NCBI GenBank assembly: GCA_012735135.1
Contig: JAAYHY010000118.1
Coordinates: 1-52,381 of the forward strand
Length of the DNA stretch: 52,381 nucleotides
DNA from: Bacillota bacterium
Lineage (GTDB): Bacteria > Bacillota > UBA4882 > UBA10575
Direction: 5' to 3'
Below the pieces are notes generated by a model. That model was not told the origin of the DNA and made no database searches. It saw nothing but the letters and a program-made list of their open reading frames with translations. The translations under genes and the position numbers were made by a program. How positions within the stretch are numbered: position 1 is the stretch's first letter; the number at the start of each line of letters is the position of its first letter. Shown here piece by piece: positions 8,855 through 18,284 of this stretch.

Positions 8855-9705
8855 TAAATTCTGGTATTCTTGTTCTTGAAGTTTTTTTCCAAATCGGCTT
8901 TGTTTTTGATTTCTGAAATCAACTTCCCTATATTAGCTGCCATTTCATTAAAGGCCTCGGAAACGACGGCAATTTCATCATTGGAAGAGACCGGTAAGGG
9001 GGATAGCTGAAATTCACCCCGGGAGATTGTTTCAGCGGCCTCAACCAATTGTCTTAACGGTTTCGTTAGCCGGACCCCAATCCAGATCGTGGATATGATA
9101 CTAAAAATAATCGCCAGGATGATCATGAGAAGACCTAGTCGTTGTATAAAGTTTATCCGCTCAGTAATTAATTGATATTGCATACTATTCTCTTCCAGCT
9201 GCTTTGTGATCAGACGATCAACAGCCCATTTAATATTGGTATTATACCGTAACACCTCATCAAATGCCCGGGAATAACCGGCACTGTCCCTTGCTCTTTT
9301 AAACCGCTCCGCAGAATCGGCTTCCTGTAAAAATAATCTGGTCATTGTTTTTATATTTTCTAGAAGCAGATGGTTTTCTGTACTTTCTTCGATAAGTCGC
9401 AGATTATTATATTTCGACTCCACTTCCTGGTAATAGTGGTAATAACTACGCAACATGTCAGAGCTGCGCTCGATAAGGTATTTTTCCAGAGAAATTACTA
9501 TATTATCCACATCTGAACTGAATTCCCGTAATTCTACGGAATATGCTAAGAGACTGTTGATTCGGGTTAACAGAGCGCGTTCACTGTAGTAGGTGCAGAA
9601 ACTTACTGAAGTAAAGACAATAATCATGGTTAAAAAAGAAAACATAAATTTATTACGGATTGATTGTATAGGTTTTTTACTCACCTTCCACACCAGCCCG
9701 TGCAT
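8854..9705 (-). CDS. LytS-type histidine kinase, membrane sensor and HAMP half (upstream of frame change)
   Basis: This frame encodes the input half of the kinase. Transmembrane helix 1 is near residues 19-38 and is followed by about 150 residues of mostly helical extracytoplasmic domain. Helix 2 is near 190-212, then comes a HAMP domain (RLTKPLRQLVEAAETISRGEF). After KNKADLEK the frame runs off into NFKNKNTRI and stops. The next gene continues the family sequence one base back. The helical outer domain is the expected docking surface for a membrane-anchored XylF paralogue. The start is uncertain: an ATG at 9705 lies inside the preceding gene, and a GTG at 9684 (VSKKPIQS) overlaps it by only eight bases. 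Confidence 0.8.
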   Translation of the reverse strand: MHGLVWKVSKKPIQSIRNKFMFSFLTMIIVFTSVSFCTYYSERALLTRINSLLAYSVELREFSSDVDNIVISLEKYLIERSSDMLRSYYHYYQEVESKYNNLRLIEESTENHLLLENIKTMTRLFLQEADSAERFKRARDSAGYSRAFDEVLRYNTNIKWAVDRLITKQLEENSMQYQLITERINFIQRLGLLMIILAIIFSIISTIWIGVRLTKPLRQLVEAAETISRGEFQLSPLPVSSNDEIAVVSEAFNEMAANIGKLISEIKNKADLEKNFKNKNTRI

Positions 9706-10696
9706 TCGTGATCAATTTACTATACATCTCGTCCACATTCGCTGAATTGACCAGAAAGATTGGGAGATAATAGTTTTCCTTTTTTGAATCTCCTTCTATT
9801 AAGCGAAGTAAGGCGAGCATACCCTGGGCGCCAAGTTCATAGGGATCATCCGTCAGAACTCCAGAAATGATCTTCCGCTTAATATACCTGACAATCTCCG
9901 AATTTAATCCACTTCCGATGATTGTGATTTGTGATACCCGGTTCAGATCAACAACTACTTTAGCCACACCGAGCGTATCGCTAACATCAGAACAGACTAT
10001 AGCTTGAATCTGCGGGTAATTTTTTAAAATCGTTTGCGTTTGCTCTTCAGCCCCGATGCTTCCACCCTTCGACCTCATAATCAAGCTTAAATTAAGGGCT
10101 GGATTATTCTGGATAGCCGTTTTTAGACCATTTAGGTATTGCGTGTAATTATAGTTGGAGAAATTGGAAGTGACCAGCACCGCCACTTCAATCCGGGAGG
10201 ATTTAAGATGGGCGGTGGCCTCAATCAGAGCCGCTCCGGTTCTAAATCCTAATTCATAAGCATTAATTCCAATAAAAGAGTGATAGTCTTTATTCTCAAA
10301 TTCGTTAACCAGGGCAACCACAGGAATTCCTTTTTCTGATGCTTCTTTAATTAGGGTTAAAAAACCAGGTTCATTCGGCACAGACAAAAGAATCCCATCG
10401 ATCCGTGATAAGATTGCCATTTCTAAATAACGTTCCAATTCCTTAATATTACGAAAATGAGAGCTATAATACTCAAGGGCAACCTTTTCTTTAGCAGCAA
10501 CGGCTTTTACTCCAGAAAAGACATGTTCCCAATAAACCTCATCCGTTACTCTAGTAATCATCATACAGTGATATCGATGGTCAGCAAAAGGCGGGCTTAT
10601 GGTATTTTCCGGGATTTCTCCGAATCCGTAGGCCCAATAGACAACATAGATTATAAAAACCAAAGTTATGAGGAGAATAATCTTTCCCTTCATCAT
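9677..10696 (-). CDS. membrane-anchored type I sugar-binding protein (RbsB-like), probable sensor partner
   Basis: This 339-residue protein has an N-terminal uncleaved hydrophobic helix (IILLITLVFIIYVVYWAYGF) followed by a periplasmic-binding fold of the ribose/galactose type. Family-like segments include ISRIDGILLSVPNEPGFLTLI, GIPVVALVNEFE, ITIIGSGLN and a C-terminal GVLTDDPYELGAQGMLALLRL. It is much more diverged than the two XylF paralogues and its ligand cannot be read from the sequence. It is the first gene of the sensory operon and overlaps the kinase start, so it probably presents a sugar to the same kinase. ATG start at 10696 (or 10693) follows GAGG. Confidence 0.75.
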   Translation of the reverse strand: MMKGKIILLITLVFIIYVVYWAYGFGEIPENTISPPFADHRYHCMMITRVTDEVYWEHVFSGVKAVAAKEKVALEYYSSHFRNIKELERYLEMAILSRIDGILLSVPNEPGFLTLIKEASEKGIPVVALVNEFENKDYHSFIGINAYELGFRTGAALIEATAHLKSSRIEVAVLVTSNFSNYNYTQYLNGLKTAIQNNPALNLSLIMRSKGGSIGAEEQTQTILKNYPQIQAIVCSDVSDTLGVAKVVVDLNRVSQITIIGSGLNSEIVRYIKRKIISGVLTDDPYELGAQGMLALLRLIEGDSKKENYYLPIFLVNSANVDEMYSKLITNARAGVEGE

Positions 10697-10904
10697 ACAC
10701 CTCAATCTAACCAAGTAAAGAACCGGAGAAACAATATGGACCTAAACGTATGTAACAGTTGTCTTACTAATTCTAGTTTGAAATGGAAATTCCTTTAAAG
10801 TCAATCCTTCCGTCCCTTCTTCCAGTGGACAAAAAAACCTTTATTTACCGGTTAGTATTGAGTTATGAAAGATTTCGCGGTGGAAACATTTTTATAAAAG
10901 AGAA
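10697..10904. other. intergenic leader of the sensory operon
   Basis: This stretch lies upstream of the sugar-sensor operon, which reads to the left. I see no open reading frame with a ribosome site. A TTGACT and a TAGAAT occur on the minus strand but 23 bases apart, so no convincing sigma-A promoter can be assigned. Confidence 0.4.
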
Positions 10905-10961
10905 GAGGAACCTCCCATTCACAAAGAATGTTTGCCCCCTGGAAGGGGGCCGAGGTTCCTC
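10905..10961 (-). terminator. compound three-way-junction hairpin after ompH
   Basis: An outer stem of GAGGAACCTC with GAGGTTCCTC (10 perfect pairs) encloses two small hairpins: GCCCCCT-TCC-AGGGGGC and CATTC-TTTGT-GAATG. On the minus strand the outer stem is followed by TTCTCTTTTAT, consistent with transcription termination after the ompH gene. The branched form is unusual for a simple terminator, so a structured 3' RNA is also possible. Confidence 0.55.
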
Positions 10962-11000
10962 CTGAATTTAAATTTGAAAATCGCCGATGAAAAGCAAATC

Positions 11001-11522
11001 TCACCAGCTATTTCTTTTCTCGTTGTACCTGCGCACAACTTCCCCGGTAATATCGATGATATTTGTCCGGGTGTAATAAGTAATTGTCGTGGAATCAATA
11101 ATCAACGAATATTTTTGTTCTTCCCCAATAGCCAGGATTATTTCCTGGATCTCGCCGACCAGTTCATTTCTCATCCTTTGAGCTTCCGCTTAAATCTGGC
11201 TGTTCGCTTCATCCACCTTTTGCTGGTATTCATTGACCAACTGGGTCAACTGTTGTTGCTTTTCGGGAGTATCCTGGGTTTCTATCTCTTTTTGCAGTGT
11301 GTTAATGTTGTCGGCGACTTTATTTAACTCATCCTGTTTTTCTTTGATTAATTGCAGTAATACCCGGTTTGCGCCTTGACCGGCCAGGGATTCATTGATT
11401 ACCTTATCAATATTGACCACTGCCACACTTACATTCCCGGCGCCGCTTGCCGCTGCTGAAAACAACGCCATCAATAATACCACCATCAGACCTGTTACCA
11501 TAATCGTAAAACTTCTTTTCAT
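11001..11522 (-). pseudogene. OmpH/Skp-like periplasmic chaperone with an in-frame stop
   Basis: Periplasmic chaperone for outer-membrane proteins. A clean signal peptide (IMVTGLMVVLLMALFSAAASGA) precedes VAVVNIDKVINES and a coiled coil rich in Q, E and K. The frame meets TAA at 11190-11192 after ANSQI. Directly beyond it, in the same frame, the domain continues: AEAQRMRNELVGEIQEII, then EEQKYSLIIDSTTITYYT and DITGEVVRRYN, the usual OmpH ending, to a TGA at 11001. A single base change thus truncates a protein of about 172 residues to 110. It is the last gene after tpsA and tpsB, which are also broken. The truncated form would lack most of the C-terminal strand. Confidence 0.8.
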
Positions 11523-11589
11523 TCTTTTCCTCCTCCTTATAGCTCTTTTAGGCTGATTTTATCTAAGAATACTTCTTGCTTCGTTTCAG

Positions 11590-11949
11590 TTAATAAAAAC
11601 TGGCCTGGGCATTAAAATGGATTCTTACCTTGTCTTTGTAAGGCGCCCCACAGACAACTTGTCCCGTAATCCGGTCGGTTAATTGAAGATTACAACCAAT
11701 CCCGACGGAGGCCAAAAAGTTTTCATTGGTAAAAGGCCACTTGCTAAAAGCGATACCCTGGTCGAGAAAGAGGAAGCCTTTAATCCAGCGTGGGGTCTTT
11801 TCATGCAGCTCCAATCTTAAACAATAGCCATGATCCCCCCGGATAATTCCAACAGCATAACCCCGGACCGTCGACACCCCGCCAATGGAAAATTGCTCCC
11901 TTTCGGGTTGGTCTTTGGTCCCCAGCTGACCGCTGAAGTTAAGGACCAT
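11590..11949 (-). pseudogene. TpsB (ShlB/FhaC-like) C-terminal barrel fragment
   Basis: This frame carries the C-terminal part of a two-partner secretion transporter. It includes QFSIGGVSTVRGYAVG, matching the conserved substrate-pore loop motif (VRGY) of the Omp85/TpsB barrel, followed by alternating strands ending in FNAQASFY with an aromatic C-terminus typical of outer-membrane barrels. The same frame continues upstream through SFFKYNSEYQWQIITQ before meeting another frame near 12010. The remainder of the barrel and the POTRA domain lie at 12111-13094. It cannot form a transporter alone. Confidence 0.8.
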
Positions 11950-12110
11950 CCGCCGGTTCTTTTGGGTAATTATCTGCCACTGGTATTCACTGTTGTATTT
12001 AAAGAAACTTTTTTGTGCTTTTTGTTGGAAACAGGGTAGTTCTATCCTGTTTGCCCCCGGTCAAGCTATGGCTATAGAACCTAAGATTATCGTCTACCCT
12101 GTTTGTATGT

Positions 12111-13094
12111 TCAAACCCGCCTGAAACCGTAAGCAGATCGGTCTTTTCCAGTGTTGAGGTGGAGATAAAAACCCTTCCCGCCGAGGGGGAACTGATAATT
12201 CAACGAAGCGCTCATCGACCCTTGGCCAAAAACTCCATTGAGCGTCAACGGATCCCGGTACCCGAATAGGCTTCTGGCGGCTAAATAAAGGCCGGCGCGA
12301 TACACTCCCCCCGTATCCTCGCTTCCTTGGTTATCCGTAAATATAGTCGCTTGGAAATTAGACGGCTCGAAGGTCTTAATGATCACATCGGTGGTTTGGT
12401 ATTCCTCCCCCGCCTCCAGTTCGGCGATGACCATAACGTCGTTAGTCAGGTTAAATAGTTGTAATTTTGCTTCCAGGTTGTCCAAGTAAAAGATATCGCC
12501 TTTGGTCAATCCCAACCGGTTCCTGATATAGCGCGCCTTCGTATACCGGTTATTCTCCACCCGGATCTCGCCAATGCGTCCTTCAACCAACTCCACCCGG
12601 ATCACACCATCTTTAACCGTTTGCGGTGGAAGAAAAGCCTTGGCCGTAAGCGCCCCCTTCTGTAGGTAAAGATCATTTATCTTATCAATTACCGTTTTCA
12701 GTCGATCAATCGACATCCATCTCTCTTCATACTCGGCAAAGACTGATTCAAGCTCTTCCGCTGATAGAATTTGCGATTCACTCGTCACAATTTTCCTAAT
12801 ATAGACGAAGGAAGGAAGTTCCAGTACCTGGGGCTCGACGGCATCGCTTGGAAACTCGCCTTGTTGTTCGCTCTCTGGATCGATAACTTCTTCGCCGAAC
12901 TCCAGGTCCCGGGCCTCGCCATCACTGGAATATTCTTCTTCCAGACCAATGAATTCTTGCTCATCCTCCGCGTCTTGGGGCTCGGCGGCATTACCCGGAA
13001 GAACAGAACACGACACCACCAAGACAACCATGAGGATCATTACCAAAACCTTTTGCGTAAAAAGCCCTCGTGGGCTACTTAATCTACGCCCCAT
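12111..13094 (-). pseudogene. TpsB (ShlB/FhaC-like) signal, POTRA and first barrel part, frameshifted
   Basis: Outer-membrane translocator of a two-partner (type Vb) secretion system. Residues 1-37 form a signal peptide; an acidic low-complexity linker follows to about residue 90. The POTRA_2 domain is at about 95-190, with DRLKTVIDKINDLYLQKGALTAKAFLPPQTVKDGVIRVELVEG matching the family. Barrel strands begin at NFQATIFTDNQGSE. The frame ends at FRRV. The barrel continues one base on as SGGFEHTNRVDDN to about 12010, then shifts again into the 11590-11949 fragment. Both breaks behave as single-base insertions in short T and A runs. The start lies 32 bases after the tpsA stop, so this is an exoprotein-transporter operon. 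Confidence 0.85.
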
Positions 13095-13126
13095 CTCTTT
13101 TTCCCCCTTACTCCTGGGCTTCTTCT

Positions 13127-15517
13127 TTATCCACGATCTTCCCTATTCTGTTCTTCGGTTTCATCTTCTACTTCCACGTCCTGTTCTTCCATACCACCCT
13201 CAGCATTCCCATTGTGTTCTTCCGCACCCTGTTCGGCCTGGGTTTCATTTTCATCCTCAGTCTCCTGAGTGCCCAGTATTTTTTCTGCCCCGCTAATCAA
13301 AGGATCCGTCTCCGGGATCTCCGGAACCACATTCTCCTCCGCCAGCTGTGGAGTGGTCAGGGAGGATAAAGCCTGCATGTCGCGGGTGGTGTCAAGGATT
13401 GTCTTCCCAAGGTCGTTACTGATCCGGTCCGGTTTGTAATTAACGATAAAACCATTGGTCTTAATCTCGCGACCGGGGTTTAACATGAGGTAGAAAGCGA
13501 CCTTCGGGGCAGAGAGCTGTAGATCAACATCGTAAAATTTCCGGTTTAAGTTGTCGACAATGACGTTATTTAAACTGCTTTCGATCTCTGCGTAAGTGCC
13601 AATCCGGAGATGTCCGAAGCCTAAACGCTCCGTCTTGACCTGAATCACCCCGGAATCCATGACTAGCCGGTTGAAGTGCAGCCCCTTGGCACTGGCCCCC
13701 TTAATCAGCACCTCGGTTGCCATCTGCCGGCTACTGCCGGTAACATCCAAGAACAACCCGGAAGTTCCGTCATGGACCAGTTCCTCCAGTCGCAACCGGT
13801 CGGCCTTGATCGTCAGCAGTCCACCGGCCATCTGGAGTTTTGTCACCTTGAGGCCGCCCGCCACTACCAACAGGTTCAGGGCCCCCTCTCCATGAAGGAG
13901 CGACTCCACAACCAAGTCGGTCATATTTGTAAAACTAAAGTCACCATTGGCATGATTCGTCGCCTTCAAGACTGAAACCTGGTTTTCCCCGGTCAGGAGC
14001 TGGCCCGTGCTGCTGTTCGTCACCAGAAGCGACGTATTAATCCCGCCGTTTCTTTGTTCAATGCGATTGAGCGCCTCCAACCAGACCCCGCCTTCGCCTT
14101 GAACATTGATCAGATCGGTTAAAATCAGATCGCCAAAGGCTTTCACCCGCAACTCACCGCTAGCGGTTATCGGACCCAGGTTGACCAAGTTGGAATAATC
14201 AACCAGGTAAATATGACGGCCGCTGGCTGTAAGCTCGCCTTGTTGGGTGAGGACTCTAAATTCCACATTTTCTCCGTCAAACCGGCCGATATCTCCCTTC
14301 ACCGAGACCAAGCTGACGCTCTTAGCGACGATCTCCAGTGAGCCTTCGGGATGGAGATCGATATCAACAGAATCCCTAAGTAAAACGGTGATGATCATGT
14401 TCTCCTCATCAACCAGGACATCATTGGCTTCGGCGGCGGCTAACGCCAACCGGTTTTCCCGGTCTTTCAGCACCTCCGGATTCTCCACGTCAATCACCAG
14501 CTGGCCACGGTCGCTGCCGATACTGCCATTCTCCGCAAGGAGCGTTACATTCCGGCCGCGAATATTGGGGTCCTCAAAGAACGGCACGGTGCTGGTGGTT
14601 CGCTTATTCAGAACCACTTGGCTTAAAGAGGTCTCCAGTTGTTCTCTCGTCCAATAGTAACCCGCGGTCAACTCGATTCTTTCCTCATTGGAAACCTCAT
14701 ACTTCCAATCCGGATCAAAATCCTCTCCTCCGTAGAGTTGATGGAGGGCTTGCAGTTCCGGACTGGCGGTTTCCGGATCATAATCGTCCCATGTATAAAC
14801 CGGTTGACCCTGGTCATCATAGACCGGTTGACCCTGTTCGTCGCAGACCAGCTGGATATTCCTCAGCCGCCAGTAGGTCTCGTATTCATGTTTTTTCGCT
14901 TTTTCATAGGCCGCAATCGTCTCCTGGACGCTCTCTTCCGCTTCGGCATCTATCAGCCGTAGGCGTTTCCAATGCTGTTCCAGCTCTTCTTCGGTCCGTT
15001 CATCCCGTTGTTGAGTATAATTGGCATCAAAGAAGGAACCGTTCAGCGCCTGCAACCAGACATCGCCCAAGGTTGAAACCACACTTTCCAGATACACATC
15101 CCCTTCGGCCTGGGAGAGATGGATATCACGGGTCGCTGCGGCGCGTAATCCCCCGGCGCCACTCTTAATCCTTAAGGGGTTTTCCCGGCTATTGCCAATG
15201 CTTCCTTGCTCGGAAACCAGTTCAACCCGGTTCCCGTCAATCACCAAAGCATTTTGACCGTTACCGATTATATCACCGACAGACACCAGCCTGATCTCCC
15301 TGGCGACTTCGGCGGTCTCTTTTTCGTCCGGATCCTTGTTGTCGTCTTCTCCGTTTCCGCCGTTCTCGCCGTTCTCACCGTTCTCACCATTCTCGCCGTT
15401 CTCGCCGTTCTCGACAACCGGTACTTTGGTTTCGATTCTGTTCAGGATCAGATCACCGGCTACCGCCCGAATATAGATGTTTTTTGCCTCCGCGGTCAAA
15501 CCGGCGGACCCGTGCAC
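13127..15517 (-). pseudogene. TpsA-like exoprotein, C-terminal fragment
   Basis: This is the C-terminal part of a giant filamentous-haemagglutinin-like exoprotein. The reading frame is open from 15754, directly after an in-frame TAG at 15755-15757 that separates it from the preceding fragment. It contains repeated short beta-helix motifs such as GDIGRFDGENVEF, LLAENGSIGSDRG and GGLLTIKADRLRLE, a Gly-Asn-Glu tandem repeat near 15357-15414, a Tyr/Gln-rich charged segment near 14.8 kb and an acidic tail rich in Glu and Asp. There is no C-terminal membrane anchor. Expression as a separate protein is unlikely because no signal or ribosome site is seen at the internal GTG at 15517. Confidence 0.75.
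15357..15414 (-). repeat. 9-base tandem repeat encoding Glu-Asn-Gly units
   Basis: About six near-identical copies of a 9-base unit (CGTTCTCGC and variants on the plus strand) encode ENG repeated in tandem, followed by a diverged GNGEDD. The unit is a multiple of three, so copy-number change would lengthen the exoprotein linker without a frameshift. Confidence 0.85.
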
Positions 15518-15754
15518 CTGGACAGCCAGGGGATTTTCCCTGCTTCCGATCGAACCTTTATTTGAAGTTAAGCTCAGCCAATCGGCGTCGAGGACAGCAT
15601 TTTCCGAAACCTGCTCGATTCCGCCTTCGGCAATGACCGTTATCCCGCCCTTTAAGTTAGAGACCCGGCCGCCAATCCTGACGGGGCCATCACTTGTAAT
15701 CGAAAGCTGACCGCTGTCCGCCCCGATAAACTGGACCCCGATCGTATAATCTGC

Positions 15755-17701
15755 CTAGAATGAATGCACGATCCGCTCTTCAAAATTGGGAATAACCCAC
15801 CAGGCTTTGTAATTATCGAATTTACTCTGCGGATATTCGGCTTTATACCATATAGGATTCCAGTCGGACGCGGTCGGTCCATTATAGTAGAGATAATAAT
15901 AGGCACTCGGATGGTCTTCGATATAAACGGATTTCTTATTCTCATATTTGGTTTCAGTAACTACTTGCCACTCGCTATCTATAGCGTAATGGTTATAACC
16001 AAACTCTTGCCTGAAATAATTTACCATATAAAAGTAGTCTTTCTGTTTCTCGTCCCAATTGTCCTTATGTTGATTTTTAAAACTATCCCACCAACCTGCA
16101 CTCAGTTCCCCAATTCGATACCGATCAACGGTTCTTAATGTCTCCACTTTGTAACGCTGGTTCGCCAGTGGTTGATAGCTGGTTGCACGAGCGTTTTTAA
16201 TCACTTGGGAATCGAGTATTGTTTCACCTTCACTCTCCCGGACCAACTTTTCGATGATGATATCATTACCGAGCCGCTGGTAAACTGTTGTCACCGGCAA
16301 ACCGTTATGGGTGAAATTGGGATCCGTAATGGTTAATTTCCCTTCAATATTTCCAGTATCGAGCAGATTAAGCTTTAGAGCATAGGGGGTATTGTTTGCA
16401 ATATTGATTCTTCCGAAACCATCCATTACTTTGATCTGTCCCCCGCCGGTGTTAATGACCTTCCCTTCAATGACGGCATTGCCCCCTTCTACCTTCACGT
16501 CTTCCACGATGATCTCCTTTGTTTCCGGATTATAGTAGGAGGCGATTTGGCCATACCTATTATCACGTTCAGTCAGACGGTAATGCTGCAACGCATGGGC
16601 GTCCAGCGCGGGCCGGCCGTCTTCTTCCCACTTGCGCTCTAAGTAGTCAAGATACTGGCCCAAATTCCCCGATCTCCAAACTAACGAACCATATTCATTT
16701 CTTTCTTGCCACTGATACCAGCCTTTATTTACATCAAGCGTCAGACTCCAATCAGGGAGCCCGCTTTGGATCGTGCCGTTGATATTAAGATACTCTGCGC
16801 TTAAATATAGATGATTTCCGGCAACCAAAGCGCCGCTGCCTGACCGGCCATCCGCGATTTCCCTGTAGTACCGTAAAGTAAGATCAAAGGGGTCCCCGTA
16901 ATTACTAAAGTTCTTTGGATCATCTGTCACTTTCCTAAATTCTTCGATTATATCATTCCAGATCGCTAAGGGTTCGCTGGCCGTATGTCTGACCCCAGGG
17001 ACATACTCCATAATGACATCTCTTCCGCTGCGCATATTAACCGTCTCACCCAGGACAATTGGCACACTCCCGTTATGGCTGACTATATTAATGTTGCCTT
17101 TGGCGTTTTCAACGGTGATCACGCCGCTCAGATTAGAAATCATCCCTGTCAAGTCGATATTCGGCCCGTCACCCGTAATGGGGGTATAGGTGTTTTTAAT
17201 GTTGATCTGCGGCACTGCTACGCTTCCGGGGGCAACAACCGTCAGATTGACCACCCCGCCAAACCCAAATTTGTCCCTGTTGATCCCTTTAATCTTCTCC
17301 GCCGAATCAACCGCAAGCCCGTTATAATAGAGATAGCCTCCCTGATCCGCTCCCTTGACGAGCAGGTTGTTAATGCGCAGTTGATGCTGGCTCCGATTGA
17401 TAATGGTCAGTTCAGTATCACCGGGAGCCAGCAGGTTGCCCTTGCCATAAAGGTTATCCGCGGTCACAACGATATTACCGCCAGCCACGACAAAGGTGTC
17501 TTGCACATCGATATAATCGCCGTCAATTATATAATTGATCCGGTCGGTCTTTTCGACCACATTCCCGTCGAGATCAAAGACTAAACGTTCCTTGTTATAG
17601 ATCCCGGTCCGGACGGTACCATCAACATTCACCAGGTTATTGCGGTTATATAATCTCTCGCCCGCTTTGATCTGGAGGGAAATTTTTTCCATCCCAAACA
17701 A
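15755..17701 (-). pseudogene. TpsA-like exoprotein, middle fragment ending in an amber codon
   Basis: This fragment holds 648 residues of the exoprotein, with authentic sequence from about 17680 (ISLQIKAGERLYNRNN). It includes beta-helix-type repeats (GGNIVVTADNLYGKGNLL, SGVITVENAKGNINIVSHNG) and, towards its end, a less repetitive Tyr/Trp-rich segment (YFYMVNYFRQEFGYNHYA). It ends at TAG at 15755-15757. The same frame continues beyond with ADYTIGVQFIGADSGQLSI, so the stop is a point interruption. At its 5' side it joins the preceding fragment through one extra A in a run of six. Confidence 0.75.
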
Positions 17702-18284
17702 CTACGGCGGCCGCCCCGGCTATCCCGTAGGTCTTGCTGTTGGCACTGGTTGTGAACTCGGCTTCGGTCCGTCCGCCTAAATTGGCGGTGATCGCTTTTA
17801 TAACCGCATTTTCATCCAGAATAACCGTACTGCTCACCTGGTCGGCGGTGATCTTTGATTCGGTTTTGGCAACTTCGATGGCCCCGCCGGTGTCAAGTCT
17901 GACGTCATCGTAAGCGGTAATCTCGTTGACCGCGTTGTAATTGACCATGCCGCCAACAATCTTCGCACCGGTTATAAGACCGGAGTCGGTCACTTGATCA
18001 TCTTCCGACTCAAGCTCGCGGACTTCCCTTCCGGTACTTACAACCGATGAATTCTTTCCTTGGACGACCCGGGCGTTGCTGGTAATCACCGTATCGCTGA
18101 TCCCTGCCGACGCATTGATCACTCCGCCGGCCCCGACCTTCACGTTATAGCCATCCCCCGGTAGCCGCATAGAGATTATCCGTGCCGACCGCGTCAATCG
18201 ATAATTGACCGGCAATTGTTCCCTTAATCCCATTGGCGAGCTTAACATGGATCTCCGTATCCGACCTCGCCTGCGACACAACAC
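17646..18284 (-). pseudogene. TpsA-like exoprotein, short middle fragment between two frameshifts
   Basis: Authentic exoprotein sequence runs from about 18160 (DGYNVKVGAGGVINASAG) to about 17680 (GIAGAAAVVVWDGK). It continues the repeat style of the 18145-22164 frame. The upstream join is one extra G in a run of five (AATG then DGYNVKV). The downstream join is one extra A in a run of six. The first 40 residues of the listed frame are out-of-frame reading. Confidence 0.7.

Noticed and set aside
8177-9705. Two independent genes: a membrane HAMP protein and a soluble kinase
   Set aside because: The one-base back-shift joins them without missing residues and the family normally has both parts in one chain, so separate evolution is unlikely.
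15357-15414. CRISPR-like short repeat array
   Set aside because: The 9-base units are contiguous with no spacers and encode a Gly-Asn-Glu linker in frame. No CRISPR array or cas gene is visible anywhere in the window.
16985-17584. 199-residue plus-strand open frame opposite the TpsA gene
   Set aside because: It mirrors codon structure of the repetitive exoprotein gene, lacks a ribosome site and resembles no family; several similar plus-strand frames across 13-22 kb are shadows.
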